NCBI RefSeq assembly: GCF_000768355.1
Contig: NZ_AVPU01000001.1
Location: 62,001 to 126,000, forward strand
Reading direction: 5' to 3'
Length of the DNA stretch: 64,000 nucleotides
Origin: Lysobacter daejeonensis GH1-9
GTDB lineage: Bacteria; Pseudomonadota; Gammaproteobacteria; Xanthomonadales; Xanthomonadaceae
Below are positions 25,389 to 34,716 of this stretch, in pieces (within the stretch, counting starts at the first letter, position 1; every line of letters starts with the position of its first letter). Below the pieces are notes generated by a model that saw nothing but the letters and a program-made list of their open reading frames with translations, was not told the origin of the DNA and ran no database searches. The position numbers and the translations under genes were made by a program.

Positions 25389-25970
25389 ATGAACAAGAAT
25401 CGGATGGAGGCGTTCAGTGACGGCGTGCTCGCCATCATCATCACCATCATGGTGCTGGAAATGAAGGTGCCGCACGGCACCGACCTGTCCGCTCTGCGGC
25501 CGCTCTTGCCGGTACTGATGAGCTACGTATTGAGCTTCATTTACATCGGTATCTACTGGAGCAACCATCACCACCTGTTGCACGCGGTCCGTGGTGGTGT
25601 CTCCGGCGGTGCGCTTTGGGCCAACCTGCACCTGATGTTCTGGCTATCGCTGCTGCCATTCGTCACCGGATGGATGGGTGAGAACCGTTTCGCGCCGTTG
25701 CCCTCGGCGCTGTACGGCGCAGTGCTGTTGTTGGCGTCTATCGCCTACACGATACTGGTACGAACGCTGCTTCGCCGCGAGGGTCGCGGTTCGCTGCTGG
25801 CGCAGGCAATCGGCAGCGACGCCAAGGGCTTGGCCTCAATCGTGCTCTACCTTGCCGCGATTCCGTTGGCCTTTGTCGGGTACGGAATCTCACAAATGCT
25901 CTACGCAGTGGTGGCCCTCATCTGGTTGGTGCCCGACCGCCGGATCGAAAGGCAAATGGAGGAAGAGTAG
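25389..25970 (+). CDS. TMEM175-family potassium channel-like protein (DUF1211)
   Basis: A 193-residue membrane protein with six hydrophobic segments. The family's first-helix signature is clear: RMEAFSDGVLAIIITIMVLEMKVP (R-x-x-x-F-S-D, with D-G-V-x-A-I), and SFIYIGIYWSNHHHLLH follows in the second region. Bacterial TMEM175 homologues form tetrameric K+ channels gated by hydrophobic rings. The start at ATG 25389 begins exactly before the RMEAFSD motif; the longer frame is Arg/Asp-rich and spurious. Confidence 0.9.
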   Translation: MNKNRMEAFSDGVLAIIITIMVLEMKVPHGTDLSALRPLLPVLMSYVLSFIYIGIYWSNHHHLLHAVRGGVSGGALWANLHLMFWLSLLPFVTGWMGENRFAPLPSALYGAVLLLASIAYTILVRTLLRREGRGSLLAQAIGSDAKGLASIVLYLAAIPLAFVGYGISQMLYAVVALIWLVPDRRIERQMEEE

Positions 25971-26133
25971 GCTGGGAGGTCAGGCCTGTGTGCGCAATCG
26001 CTCAACACCGCGCTGCGCCACTACAACCGTGTTGCGGACAGATTGGGAATACGGCCCGCGTCAAGCCAGTCGCCGGATACGCGTTGGGTATACTGACCGG
26101 CGAGGCTGACCGCTCTCGGAAGAGGGGAGCTAG

Positions 26134-26907
26134 ATGGCCATGCAACCCGCCTCGCGCCCGAGGCAGCGCTTCAGCAGAAGGTGGCCGGCCATGTCGATGC
26201 CCGCACCAAAACCCGCAACGGAGCAGCTCCTACCCCGTCTTTTGTTGCTGCTGTCCCTGACCACGGGGCTCGTGGATGCGGTGAGCGTGCTGGGCTTGGG
26301 GAAGGTGTTTACCGCCAACATGACGGGAAACGTCGTATTCCTTGGTTTCGCCGCCGTTGGTACCCCGGGGTTTCGCGTCGTGCCGTACCTGGTGGCCATT
26401 GCCGCGTTCATGTTGGGCGCGGTGATCAGCGGTCGGGTGGGGCGGGCCCACGTCGGGCACAGCCTCAGGCGCTGGTTGATCACCTCGTCGCTCATCGAGG
26501 CGGCGTTGCTGTGGGTCGCCGCCGTGGCGGCATTCGGATTCGATATCCCCGCGCAGACACCCGTGTCCAGCCTGTACGCCATCATCGCGCTGACCGCGGT
26601 GGCGATGGGCTTCCGGAACGCTACGGTCCGCCAGCTCAAGGTTCCAGACCTTACGACCACCGTCCTGACACTGACCATCACCGGCCTGGCTTCGGACTCC
26701 GTGCTGGCGGGCGGGAGCAATCCGAACTGGATCAACCGCGCAAGCGCCATCGCGGCAATCTTTGCCGGAGCCGCCTTGGGTGCGGTCATGGTCGCGCATG
26801 GTGGCTTGGCTTGGCCGCTCGTGGTGACGGGCTTGTTGATTGTCCTGGGAACTGCTGCTTGTGCCGCACATCCCGCGTCCGGAGCGCCGGTGCCAGGGAA
26901 GGGATAA
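26134..26907 (+). CDS. YoaK-family (DUF1275) membrane protein
   Basis: A 257-residue six-helix membrane protein. The DUF1275 signature is present: LLLLSLTTGLVDAVSVLGLGKVFTANMTGNVVFLGFA (the G-x-x-D-x-x-x-x-x-x-x-x-F-x-x-N-x-T-G-N pattern) and AMGFRNATVRQLKVPDLTTTVLTLTITGLASD. AGGGGAG lies 7 nt before ATG 26134; ATG 26191 is an alternative that would drop a basic N-terminus. The function is unknown. It is convergent with the DUF1622 gene. Confidence 0.88.
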   Translation: MAMQPASRPRQRFSRRWPAMSMPAPKPATEQLLPRLLLLLSLTTGLVDAVSVLGLGKVFTANMTGNVVFLGFAAVGTPGFRVVPYLVAIAAFMLGAVISGRVGRAHVGHSLRRWLITSSLIEAALLWVAAVAAFGFDIPAQTPVSSLYAIIALTAVAMGFRNATVRQLKVPDLTTTVLTLTITGLASDSVLAGGSNPNWINRASAIAAIFAGAALGAVMVAHGGLAWPLVVTGLLIVLGTAACAAHPASGAPVPGKG

Positions 26908-26926
26908 ATCCGACGTGGAACACGTC

Positions 26927-27283
26927 CTAGGATTCGTCTTTGCCCACAGCTGGGCGAGCGGCGCGTTCGATGTCACGTTCCAGGAAGTAGTTCAGGAACG
27001 TGCGGATGAGCGCGACGGCTGCGAGCTGGCCGATATCGTCCCAACTGGGCGAGATCGCCGTCTTGACGATGTCCGCGGCGAGCATGAATTCGAGCCCGAG
27101 CAGTAGCCAGCGAGCCAGGATCAGCCACGCATTGCGCAGCGTCTCCTGGGTTGCCGCGCGCTTCAGGAGTGACGGCGTGGTGCGCGCCACGGCCTGGATG
27201 GCTCCGAGGGCGATCATAAGTACGGAGAGTGATTCCAGCACGAGTGCGATGGCTTCACTGATCACTCGGAACAGCTCTTCCAT
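26927..27283 (-). CDS. DUF1622 membrane protein
   Basis: A 118-residue protein with three hydrophobic segments. Motifs such as VLESLSVLMIALGAIQAVAR, WLILARWLLLGLEFMLAADIVKTAISPSWDDIGQLAAVALIRTFLNYFLERDIE match the DUF1622 family (the E-F-x-L-A-A-D-I-V and R-T-x-L-N-Y-F-L-E-x-E/D blocks). The start overlaps the 3' end of the lipase-like gene by 29 bp, so the two are translationally coupled. The function is unknown. Confidence 0.88.
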   Translation of the reverse strand: MEELFRVISEAIALVLESLSVLMIALGAIQAVARTTPSLLKRAATQETLRNAWLILARWLLLGLEFMLAADIVKTAISPSWDDIGQLAAVALIRTFLNYFLERDIERAARPAVGKDES

Positions 27284-29012
27284 GTATTTCCTCCTGCGAA
27301 CGTGAGTTGGTTGGTTCTACGAGTGGGGGATGCTCGCCGGCTTCCAGCCGGAGGATCCGCAGGACTTCTTGGATTGCTTCGGGGGCCTGCTGCAGATCGT
27401 GTCCGAATGGCACCACCAAGGTCGAGGCGGCGCCGTCCAGATACGCGCTCTGCAGCGGGACCACGCCGTCCGTCGGGGTGGGGCGCCCCGGTAGGGAGCC
27501 GGCAATGGTGTGATAGGGAATGCCCGCGATCGGCATCAGTGCTTCGCCCGCGTGCCTGACCGGTTGCGTGCCTTGCAGGGTGGAGATGCTGTTGACCGTG
27601 CCGCGCTGGTAGGTCGACCGAAGCTCCGGTCGCACGGCCTCCGGGTTGCGTCGCGCGACCCGCCGGAGCGCCTGGATTTCGGGAATCTGGCGCCCCACGA
27701 TCACTCGCGCCAAGCGCCCGAACCAACGCGTCGTGGTGGGGCTGCCACGGTGCGGGGCGGCCATGAAGATCGCGCGCCGAACGCCGGGGTACGCATTGAA
27801 GTGGAAGGCCTGGTCGACCGTCCACAGGTCGTTGGCGTCCCCCTGCAGGTTCCGGAATGGCGCCAGGAATGCCGCATTCCAAAGCAGGTCGCCGCTGTCG
27901 ACGCACAACAGGCGCGCGACGACCCCGCCCAGGCTGTGGCCTACCAGAACGACACCGGAGCGCGCAGGGTCGTCGCCTTCAGGGTCGAGTATTCGCCAGG
28001 CATCGTCCAGGTAGGTCTGGACACGACGTCGTGTCACCAGCAATGGCGCATTGGTCCGATAGACGAGGTGCCAGACCTGGAACCGCCTGCGCAAGTCCGG
28101 ATCCCCCCAGACGGCATTGGACAGGCGCGCCCAGACCAGTGGGCTGCTGCCAAGGCCATGGATCATGACCAGGGGCTGCTTGTGCGGGTCGTAATCCTCC
28201 AGCAGATAGAGACCCGCACGGCGACCGACTTCCTTGCCCCCGAACAGCCCCAGAATCCCGAGCCGGTTGAGCTTGGATTTCCGCGCCCCCCACGCATAGG
28301 GCGCCGATGTGTCGATCGCCAACGGGTAGGCGTGGCGGCCGCGAATCAAGGCGGGGGTTGTCAATGGGTTACCAAATACCAGGTGCGGACGATCGGATCC
28401 GTCGCCTTCGATCCATGCAGTGGCCCCGCGGAAGACTCCTTCTGGAGGCAGGAGTTGGCAGAGCGGGGCCTGGGTGCAGCGAGGCGTCAAAACCGCCAGT
28501 GGCACCCCGAAGCCGGGCTGGACATGGCGTTCGCCACCGTACAGCTGCAACGGGACGCGGTCCGCCAGAATCACGCGCAAAGGCGGTTGAAGGGAGGGGG
28601 AAAGACCCCGGAACTCGACGTCCAGGGTCGTTGCTCCGAAGGTGGTCGCGCCTTGCGAGAATGTGTGCGGCGAGCCGCCGGTGTGACGAAGAAGGAAACC
28701 TGTCGTGCACGCTGTCGCCAATGCCGACGCAGAGTCCCTGACCGCGGCGTCATCCGCATCCAACGCCCGATAGGCGTCCGTTGCACAACGTACCCAAGCC
28801 TCAACGGCCGTGTGGTCACGGCGTGCTCGTTGGGCGTGCTGCGCCCATGCCCGTGCCGAGTCCAAGGCTGTGGTGGCTCCCTGTTCCGTACACGGCGAGG
28901 ACGCCGGGCAGGTGGTGCCCGAAGACGCAATGGCCCGATGCGACAGCGTTATCAGCAGCAACGCCAGCACCATTCCCGTGCGCGATCGAATGAAGTCGGA
29001 CCAGATGCCCAT
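27255..29012 (-). CDS. Exported PGAP1/lipase-like alpha/beta hydrolase
   Basis: A 585-residue secreted or periplasmic protein with a signal peptide (RTGMVLALLLITLSHRAIAS), a long N-terminal domain (about 30-260) of unknown fold, and a C-terminal alpha/beta hydrolase. The latter shows PLVMIHGLGSSPLVWARL (oxyanion), VVLVGHSLGGVVARLL (nucleophile Ser) and VVPFGHDLQQAPEAI (probable catalytic His). The GHSLGG plus FMAAPHRGSP pair is typical of PGAP1-like esterases and triacylglycerol lipases. The substrate is unknown. It precedes the DUF1622 gene on the same strand and overlaps it. Confidence 0.82.
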   Translation of the reverse strand: MGIWSDFIRSRTGMVLALLLITLSHRAIASSGTTCPASSPCTEQGATTALDSARAWAQHAQRARRDHTAVEAWVRCATDAYRALDADDAAVRDSASALATACTTGFLLRHTGGSPHTFSQGATTFGATTLDVEFRGLSPSLQPPLRVILADRVPLQLYGGERHVQPGFGVPLAVLTPRCTQAPLCQLLPPEGVFRGATAWIEGDGSDRPHLVFGNPLTTPALIRGRHAYPLAIDTSAPYAWGARKSKLNRLGILGLFGGKEVGRRAGLYLLEDYDPHKQPLVMIHGLGSSPLVWARLSNAVWGDPDLRRRFQVWHLVYRTNAPLLVTRRRVQTYLDDAWRILDPEGDDPARSGVVLVGHSLGGVVARLLCVDSGDLLWNAAFLAPFRNLQGDANDLWTVDQAFHFNAYPGVRRAIFMAAPHRGSPTTTRWFGRLARVIVGRQIPEIQALRRVARRNPEAVRPELRSTYQRGTVNSISTLQGTQPVRHAGEALMPIAGIPYHTIAGSLPGRPTPTDGVVPLQSAYLDGAASTLVVPFGHDLQQAPEAIQEVLRILRLEAGEHPPLVEPTNSRSQEEIHGRAVPSDQ

Positions 29013-29220
29013 GCCGCCTCCGTGACGAAAGGAGCCGTTGCCCGCCTTGGTGCCGGTCCCCGTACTAATTCAGACAGCCAGACAGACTTTAGCTCGGCGA
29101 CACAAGCACGACTAGCGTGCACCGGGCGACGCCCGCCAGCCGCTACGGACCATGCCCCGGTTCATGTCCGGAAACTGTCTTTCCATGTCCAAAGACGAAG
29201 GCCTTTGCACATCCGTGGGA

Positions 29221-30600
29221 TCAGAAGCGATAACGCAGGGTGAGCTCGATGTAGCCGAGCGGCTGGTGGTCCCCGGTCTCACGCAGGAAGCGGCCGGGTT
29301 TCAGGTAGGCCAGCACCACGCTGCTCGTCCACTGTGGCGTTGGCTCCCAGGTCGTCCCCAGCGAGGCCACCGTGGCGACGTGGCGCGCGCGGCTGCCCCC
29401 GGGCGCCCGCACCAGCGCGCCTGCGGGAGCGTACACGCCATCGTCAGGCGACTGGCGCCAGAACACGTCGAGACTGGCTTCCACGCTGACGTCCGCGTGC
29501 GGCTGGAAGGAGACCGTCGGCTGCAGGTTGAAGAAGTTGTGCGGCCCCAGCGTGGCGTCCTCGCCGAAATAGTTGCCGCGTGGGAACATCGGGTTGAACG
29601 TCTCCAGGCGGCCGTCGCCGGGATGACGGTCGCCGCTGGCCGCCGCGGCCAACAGCGCGACGCGCGGCGACCACTGCGCGCCGGTGAAGGTGTAGCCGGT
29701 GTCCGTCGCCAGCGTCCAGGCGCGGATCGAGGCATCGCCAAAATGGCCACCCTGCAGCACCGCCTCCCAGTTCCAGTCCCAGGGACCGCGCTGGCCGAAG
29801 CTGCGCACGCCCAGGCTCCAGCGTCGTTCCTGCGCCGAGCCCTGAACATAGCGCGCGTCACGCGCGTCATAGTGAAGGGCGTACAGGTCCAGTCCGGAAT
29901 TGCTCTGGTTCCGCGTCGCATACACGCCCTGCAGGTCCTGAGTGAGTGAACGGCGGTCGTCAAAGCTGGCGGGCAGAGCCAAGCGCGGCGACACGTCGAA
30001 GGCATCGACGCGCCAGGCGCCGAACTGTGCCCAGCCACGCGTTCCCTGGAAGGTCCGACGCACGTTTGGCCCTTCACGCACGTCGACCAGGCGCGCTGAA
30101 CCCAGTCGCAGTTCTTGGATGCCGTGGCGTAGACCCAGCACCGATCCCGCCGAGGCCTGGCTGCTGACTTCCACAAACGCGTTCTCCAGGTCCAGCCGAT
30201 TCTCGTCGACCGGCGAAGGACCGGCGACGCGGCCGGTGGCCCACGCCGAGTTGATCTGGACGAAACCGCGGATACGGTTTCCGGCGCGCAGGTCGACAAA
30301 CGCGGCGTAGCGCTGCAGGACCGCGCCGCGCTTGTCCTGCGGGTCTTCGCCGTAGGCGGGATGGTGCGTGTATTCGTAACGCCATCGCGCTTCGCCGCCA
30401 AGGCTCAGCGTCCATGGCAGGCGCGTGCCCAGCGGCATTTCCTTCCAGCAGGCCGCATTGCTGCCCGGGGATGCGTTGGACCTCGTGGCAGCGCAGTGCG
30501 CGCGCTGCGCGGCGAAATCATCGTCGAAACGCAGGACTTCCATCTGCGCTGACGCCAGCGCCGGCCACGCCAGCACGCACAGGGCGGCGGCGCGGTGCAT
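29221..30600 (-). CDS. Alginate-export (AlgE-like) outer-membrane porin
   Basis: A 459-residue protein with a signal peptide (MHRAAALCVLAWPALASA), then the alginate-export-family core: WTLSLGGEARWRYEYTHHP, RYAAFVDLRAGNRIRGFVQINSAW, NAFVEVSS...GLRHGIQELRLGSARLVDVREGPNVRRTFQGTRGW. Strands continue to the aromatic end IELTLRYRF. AlgE-like porins export or import small anionic solutes or polysaccharide; alginate itself is not implied. ATG 30600 opens the signal peptide and lies 2 bp from the upstream XapX stop, so it belongs to that operon. Confidence 0.85.
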   Translation of the reverse strand: MHRAAALCVLAWPALASAQMEVLRFDDDFAAQRAHCAATRSNASPGSNAACWKEMPLGTRLPWTLSLGGEARWRYEYTHHPAYGEDPQDKRGAVLQRYAAFVDLRAGNRIRGFVQINSAWATGRVAGPSPVDENRLDLENAFVEVSSQASAGSVLGLRHGIQELRLGSARLVDVREGPNVRRTFQGTRGWAQFGAWRVDAFDVSPRLALPASFDDRRSLTQDLQGVYATRNQSNSGLDLYALHYDARDARYVQGSAQERRWSLGVRSFGQRGPWDWNWEAVLQGGHFGDASIRAWTLATDTGYTFTGAQWSPRVALLAAAASGDRHPGDGRLETFNPMFPRGNYFGEDATLGPHNFFNLQPTVSFQPHADVSVEASLDVFWRQSPDDGVYAPAGALVRAPGGSRARHVATVASLGTTWEPTPQWTSSVVLAYLKPGRFLRETGDHQPLGYIELTLRYRF

Positions 30601-30602
30601 GC

Positions 30603-30761
30603 TTAGCCGAACACCTGTCCGCCGAGCAGGTAGCCCAGTGTCATCGCCACCACCAACAGCGCCCCCTGTAGCTTGGGCGGTGCAGGCGAGGGGATGTCGA
30701 GTACGCGGCAGCCGACGCCGATCAGCAGGGCGGCGATGATCCCAACGACGGCCATCATCAT
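30603..30761 (-). CDS. XapX-domain membrane protein, second copy
   Basis: A 52-residue two-helix protein, with GIIAALLIGVGCRVLDIPSPAPPKLQGALLVVAMTLGYLLGGQV matching the XapX signature (G-x-x-x-R-x-x-x-x-P-x-P-A-P-P). Its start overlaps the stop of the first XapX gene (ATGA). It is too short for many gene finders. The function of XapX proteins is unknown. Confidence 0.8.
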   Translation of the reverse strand: MMMAVVGIIAALLIGVGCRVLDIPSPAPPKLQGALLVVAMTLGYLLGGQVFG

Positions 30762-30991
30762 GGCGACTTCTCCGATTTGGTGGCGCCGGTGGGGCCGCCA
30801 CACTGGTCTATGGTGGTGGCGGGACGGCGCTGCGCGAGCACGCGATCGGCAAGCTGGTAGCCGATGGTCATCGCCAGCACCAGTAGCGCGCCGATCAGTG
30901 CCGGTGGCGCAGGTGAGGGCACGCCAAAGGCACGACAGCCCAGTCCGATCAATAGGGCCAGTACCAGGCCGACCAGGAATTTCATGTTCAT
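30758..30991 (-). CDS. XapX-domain membrane protein, first copy
   Basis: A 77-residue protein: two hydrophobic helices around the XapX core (VLALLIGLGCRAFGVPSPAPPALIGALLVLAMTIGYQLAD), then a polar tail of about 25 residues absent from the second copy. GAGGA lies 7 nt before the ATG. The tandem pair sits between the MFS exporter gene and the alginate-export-type porin gene, all on the minus strand with tiny gaps, so they look like one operon. Confidence 0.82.
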   Translation of the reverse strand: MNMKFLVGLVLALLIGLGCRAFGVPSPAPPALIGALLVLAMTIGYQLADRVLAQRRPATTIDQCGGPTGATKSEKSP

Positions 30992-31009
30992 GCGGTTCTC
31001 CTCGAGAAT

Positions 31010-32659
31010 TCATAGTTCTGTGTGATCGCGCGGCAGCGCTTCCAGTGGCCGGCCCGGCGCGCCACCGACGAAGTGGCGCACCCGTGGTGTCGCCTGGGCT
31101 CGCAACTGCTCGAGGACCCGCTCCTGCAGACGCCGCTCGTCGTGGGTGACGCGTTCGTGTTGACGCAGGTGTTCCAGCCACGAAGCGACGACGAAGTACT
31201 CAAGGTACGTGCCCGGTTGCTCTGTGTCCTCCATCACGCCCCATTGCACCGCGCCGTCGCGGCGGCGGGTCTTGCCAAGTGATTGCATCAGTTGCAGGAA
31301 CGCCTCGCGGCGCTCCAGGACAACGGTGTATTCGACGGTCACCAGCACCGGGCCGCAGTCGCGCTCCTCCTTCTCCATCAGCACCAGCGGTTGAGGCCAA
31401 TGGCCTGAGGGCAGGGTGTCGACCTTCGCCGCAGCGCCCAGGCGAAAGCGCAAGCCGACCACCGCCGCTACGGTCGCGCACGCGGCGGCCGCGAGCAGGG
31501 CGAATGTTGTCGTCTGCTGCTGCGCCAGGCCGCCCCAGAACAGGCTGCCGGTGGCCATGCCAGCGGAGAACACCACGATGTACAGTGACAGCGCCCGCGC
31601 CCGCACCCACGCCGGCACCGAAGTCTGCGCCGCGATCTGCAGCGACGACAGCACGCAGATCCAGGCGAAACCGTTCACCAGCGACACCGCGAGCAAAACC
31701 CGGATCTCGCGCACCAGCGCCACGGTCGCCATACAGCCGGCGTAGGCCAGCGTGGCAGCCAGAACAAGCCGATCTGGATCAATGCGCAGACGCAGCTTGG
31801 GCAGCAGCAGTGCGCCGCTGATCGCACCGATGCCGACGCAGCCCAGCAGCAGGCCGTAGGTGCCCGCGCCACCGCCCAGCTCCTGCTTGACCACGATGGG
31901 CAGCAGAGCGGTCAACGCGCTGGCGAAGGCAAAAAATAGCGCCGCCTTGACCAGCACCGATTGGAACACCGAGGCGTGCAGTGCGTAGCGCAAGCCGGCG
32001 CGCAGCGCGCTGCCGAAGGACTCCGGGGGTAGCGCATGTTGCTCGGGTTGGCGCTTCCAGCGCCACAGCACCAGCACCACGCCGCAGAACGACAGCGCGT
32101 TGACCGCGAAGGCCCACGCCACGCCCCAGTGCGACACGATCAGGCCGCCCAGCGCGGGCCCGACCGAACGGGCGATGTTGATGCTCAACGATCCCAGCGC
32201 GACCGCTGGACCGAGCATCGGCCGTGGCACCAGTTCCGGCGTGGTGGCCTGTTGCGCTGGCATCGCCATCGCCGCCCCGACGCCAAGTGCGAACGTCAAC
32301 GCGACCAGCGTCCACGGCCCCAGCTGGCCAAGCTGGGCCAGCAGCGCCAGCGCGCTGGCCACCGACAGCATCCACAACTGCGCCAAGAGGAGGTAGCGGC
32401 GCCGGTCGACGATGTCGGCCAGGGTGCCGGCGATCACTGCAAGCAGCACCACCGGCAGCGTGGTCGCCGCCTGCACCGCGGCCACCATGAAGGGCGAACC
32501 CGTGTTCTCCGCCATCACCCACGAGGCGGCGACATCGTGCACCGACGTGCCGATGCTGCTGGTGAGGATCGCCAGCCACAACGAGCGAAACGTGGGCTGA
32601 CCCAGCGGCGACCAAGGTCCGGGGGCGGCGGTTTGCGGAGGCGGCGATACTTGGCTCAT
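31010..32659 (-). CDS. MFS exporter (MFS_3 type) with C-terminal cytoplasmic domain
   Basis: A 549-residue transporter. Twelve hydrophobic segments span about residues 20-420, with the MFS signature loop GTLADIVDRRRYLLLAQ between helices 2 and 3. The MFS_3/EntS-like look includes ARSVGPALGGLIVSHWGVAWAFAVNALSF. The last 115 residues form a soluble domain (VLVTVEYTVVLERREAFLQLMQSLGKTRRRDGAVQWGVMED), resembling the dimeric alpha+beta-barrel (ABM-like) domain found in some MFS_3 proteins. The cargo is unknown. It is followed by XapX and porin genes. Confidence 0.85.
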   Translation of the reverse strand: MSQVSPPPQTAAPGPWSPLGQPTFRSLWLAILTSSIGTSVHDVAASWVMAENTGSPFMVAAVQAATTLPVVLLAVIAGTLADIVDRRRYLLLAQLWMLSVASALALLAQLGQLGPWTLVALTFALGVGAAMAMPAQQATTPELVPRPMLGPAVALGSLSINIARSVGPALGGLIVSHWGVAWAFAVNALSFCGVVLVLWRWKRQPEQHALPPESFGSALRAGLRYALHASVFQSVLVKAALFFAFASALTALLPIVVKQELGGGAGTYGLLLGCVGIGAISGALLLPKLRLRIDPDRLVLAATLAYAGCMATVALVREIRVLLAVSLVNGFAWICVLSSLQIAAQTSVPAWVRARALSLYIVVFSAGMATGSLFWGGLAQQQTTTFALLAAAACATVAAVVGLRFRLGAAAKVDTLPSGHWPQPLVLMEKEERDCGPVLVTVEYTVVLERREAFLQLMQSLGKTRRRDGAVQWGVMEDTEQPGTYLEYFVVASWLEHLRQHERVTHDERRLQERVLEQLRAQATPRVRHFVGGAPGRPLEALPRDHTEL

Positions 32660-32742
32660 GCGGCATTCCATGGGTCAGATGTGCCCGGCAGGCGCATCCA
32701 TCGCTGGACCCAGCCGTCGGTCGCGCCTCTACAATGGCGAAT

Positions 32743-34716
32743 TCAGAACGCGAAGCAGGAACAGCCCAGCGCGCCCCAGAAACCCTGGAATTCGCTGGTG
32801 GGTGCGGCGTGGTGGGCGGCGTGCACATGGTTGTGCACCTTGCAGCCCTGTCCATGCTCGTGCGAGTGCCGGTGCGCGGCCGCAAACGCCGCCGACGCCT
32901 GCGTCAGGGTTGCGCCCTGGTAGCCGCCGTAGTGGCGCACCGGCGACCAGTCCGGCATGGGTTCGGGCAGCTGTGGCGCCAGTGGACCGAATTCGCCGTC
33001 GCCGTGCACCACGCGGCCGCCGACCACGGTCATCAGGCTGGTGATGTCCTTGATGGCCTCATCCTCGACGTTGAAGTAATCCGCCGACAGCACTGCGAAA
33101 TCCGCGAACTGGCCGACCTTCAACACGCCCTTGCTGTCCTCCTCGTTGGAGAACCACGCACTGCCATGCGTCCACTGGCGCAGCGCTTGCTCTCGCTCGA
33201 GCTGGTTGTTCTCGCCGTAGATACGCAGACCACCGAGGGTCTTGCCGGTAGTCAGCCAATACAGCGCGACCCACGGGTTATAGCTGGCCACGCGCGTGGC
33301 GTCGGTGCCCATGCCTACTGGAAGGCCAGCTTCCAGCATGCGCCGCACTGGCGGCGTGTGCTCAGCCGCCCGTGCGCCGTAACGCTCCACGAAGTATTCA
33401 CCCTGGTAGGCCATACGATGCTGCACCGCAATGCCGCCACCCAGCGCCTTGATGCGATCGATGTTGCGGTCGGTAATCGTCTCGGCGTGGTCGACGATCC
33501 AATGCAGGCCGTCGAAAGGCACGTCACGATTCACCTTCTCGTACACATCGAGAATGCGCGAGATGCTCTCGTCGTAGGTGGAGTGGATGCGGAACGGCCA
33601 ACGGTTCTGCGCGAGCAGGCGTACCACGTCCTCCAGTTCTCCTTCCAGGCCGGCCGGCAGTTCGGGACGGGGTTCGCGGAAGTCCTCGAAGTCGGCGGCA
33701 GAGAACACCAGCATCTCGCCGGCACCGTTGTGGCGCAGCATGTCGTCGCCTTGGCGCGGCTTGAGCATCTTCGTCCAGCGGTCGAAGTCGGCCAGCTCGC
33801 CGCCCTTCTTCTGCGTGAAGAGGTTGTAGGCGATGCGCACGGTCAGCTCATTCTGCGAGTGCAGGTTCTGGATGACCGCGTAGTCTTCCGGGTAGTTCTG
33901 GAAGCCGCCACCAGCGTCGATCACGGAGGTAATGCCGAGGCGGTTCAGCTCGCGCATGAAATGCCGGGTCGAATTGATCTGGTATTCCAGCGGCAGGGTG
34001 GGGCCGGCTGCGAGCGTGGCGTACAGGATCAGTGCGTTCGGCTTCGCCAGGAGCAAGCCTGTCGGGTTGCCATTGGCGTCGCGCTGGATCTCGCCGCCCG
34101 GCGGGTTGGGCGTGTCCTTGCCGTAGCCGACGGCGCGAAGCGCGGCACCGTTGAGCAGTGCCCGGTCGTAGAGGTGCAGGATGAACACGGGTGTATCCGG
34201 CGCAATCGTGTTGATCTCTTCCAGGGTTGGCAGGCGCTTCTCGACGAACTGGTGCTCGGTGAAGCCGCCAACCACGCGCACCCACTGTGGGGCCGGCGTT
34301 CGCGCAACCTGGGCTTTCAGCATTGCGAGCGCGTCGGCAAGTGATGACACCCCGTCCCAGCGCAGCTCGAGGTTATAGTTGAGGCCGCCTCGGATCAGGT
34401 GGGTGTGGCTGTCGTTGAGGCCGGGGATCACCCGACGGCCCCCAGCATCAATGACTTGGGTGCGCGCGTCGGCTTTCTCCATCACCTTGGCCTCGTCGCC
34501 AATGGCGACGATCACACCGTTGGCCACCGCCAGCGCGTTTGCGGATGGTTGGCGGGGATCCAGGGTGGTTATCCTGGCATTGCGGATGATCAGGTTAGCC
34601 ATTGCGCGCTCCTTGGTCGGAATGAGATGGCACCCGGCGAGTCCGGCTGCGGCGGCACCGGCCGCCAGGGCGCCGAAGAACCGGCGTCGGGAAGGATCGT
34701 GTGGCGGGTAAGTCAT
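32743..34716 (-). CDS. Tat-type exported metal-dependent amidohydrolase (YtcJ-like)
   Basis: A 657-residue amidohydrolase. The N-terminus has a Tat-like signal with lipobox (DPSRRRFFGALAAGAAAAGLAGCH). The catalytic domain begins MANLIIRNARITTLD and has metal ligands in IPGLNDSHTHLIRGGL (HxH) and later LHWIVDHAETI, and the late GTDATRVASYNPWVALYWLTTGKTLGG segment with the active-site Asp. The C-terminal HRHSHEHGQGCKVHNHVHAAHHA stretch is strongly His-rich and the protein ends GCSCFAF. An internal ATG at residue 39 would make a cytoplasmic form. YtcJ-like enzymes act on amides or formamides; the substrate is unknown. Confidence 0.87.
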   Translation of the reverse strand: MTYPPHDPSRRRFFGALAAGAAAAGLAGCHLIPTKERAMANLIIRNARITTLDPRQPSANALAVANGVIVAIGDEAKVMEKADARTQVIDAGGRRVIPGLNDSHTHLIRGGLNYNLELRWDGVSSLADALAMLKAQVARTPAPQWVRVVGGFTEHQFVEKRLPTLEEINTIAPDTPVFILHLYDRALLNGAALRAVGYGKDTPNPPGGEIQRDANGNPTGLLLAKPNALILYATLAAGPTLPLEYQINSTRHFMRELNRLGITSVIDAGGGFQNYPEDYAVIQNLHSQNELTVRIAYNLFTQKKGGELADFDRWTKMLKPRQGDDMLRHNGAGEMLVFSAADFEDFREPRPELPAGLEGELEDVVRLLAQNRWPFRIHSTYDESISRILDVYEKVNRDVPFDGLHWIVDHAETITDRNIDRIKALGGGIAVQHRMAYQGEYFVERYGARAAEHTPPVRRMLEAGLPVGMGTDATRVASYNPWVALYWLTTGKTLGGLRIYGENNQLEREQALRQWTHGSAWFSNEEDSKGVLKVGQFADFAVLSADYFNVEDEAIKDITSLMTVVGGRVVHGDGEFGPLAPQLPEPMPDWSPVRHYGGYQGATLTQASAAFAAAHRHSHEHGQGCKVHNHVHAAHHAAPTSEFQGFWGALGCSCFAF

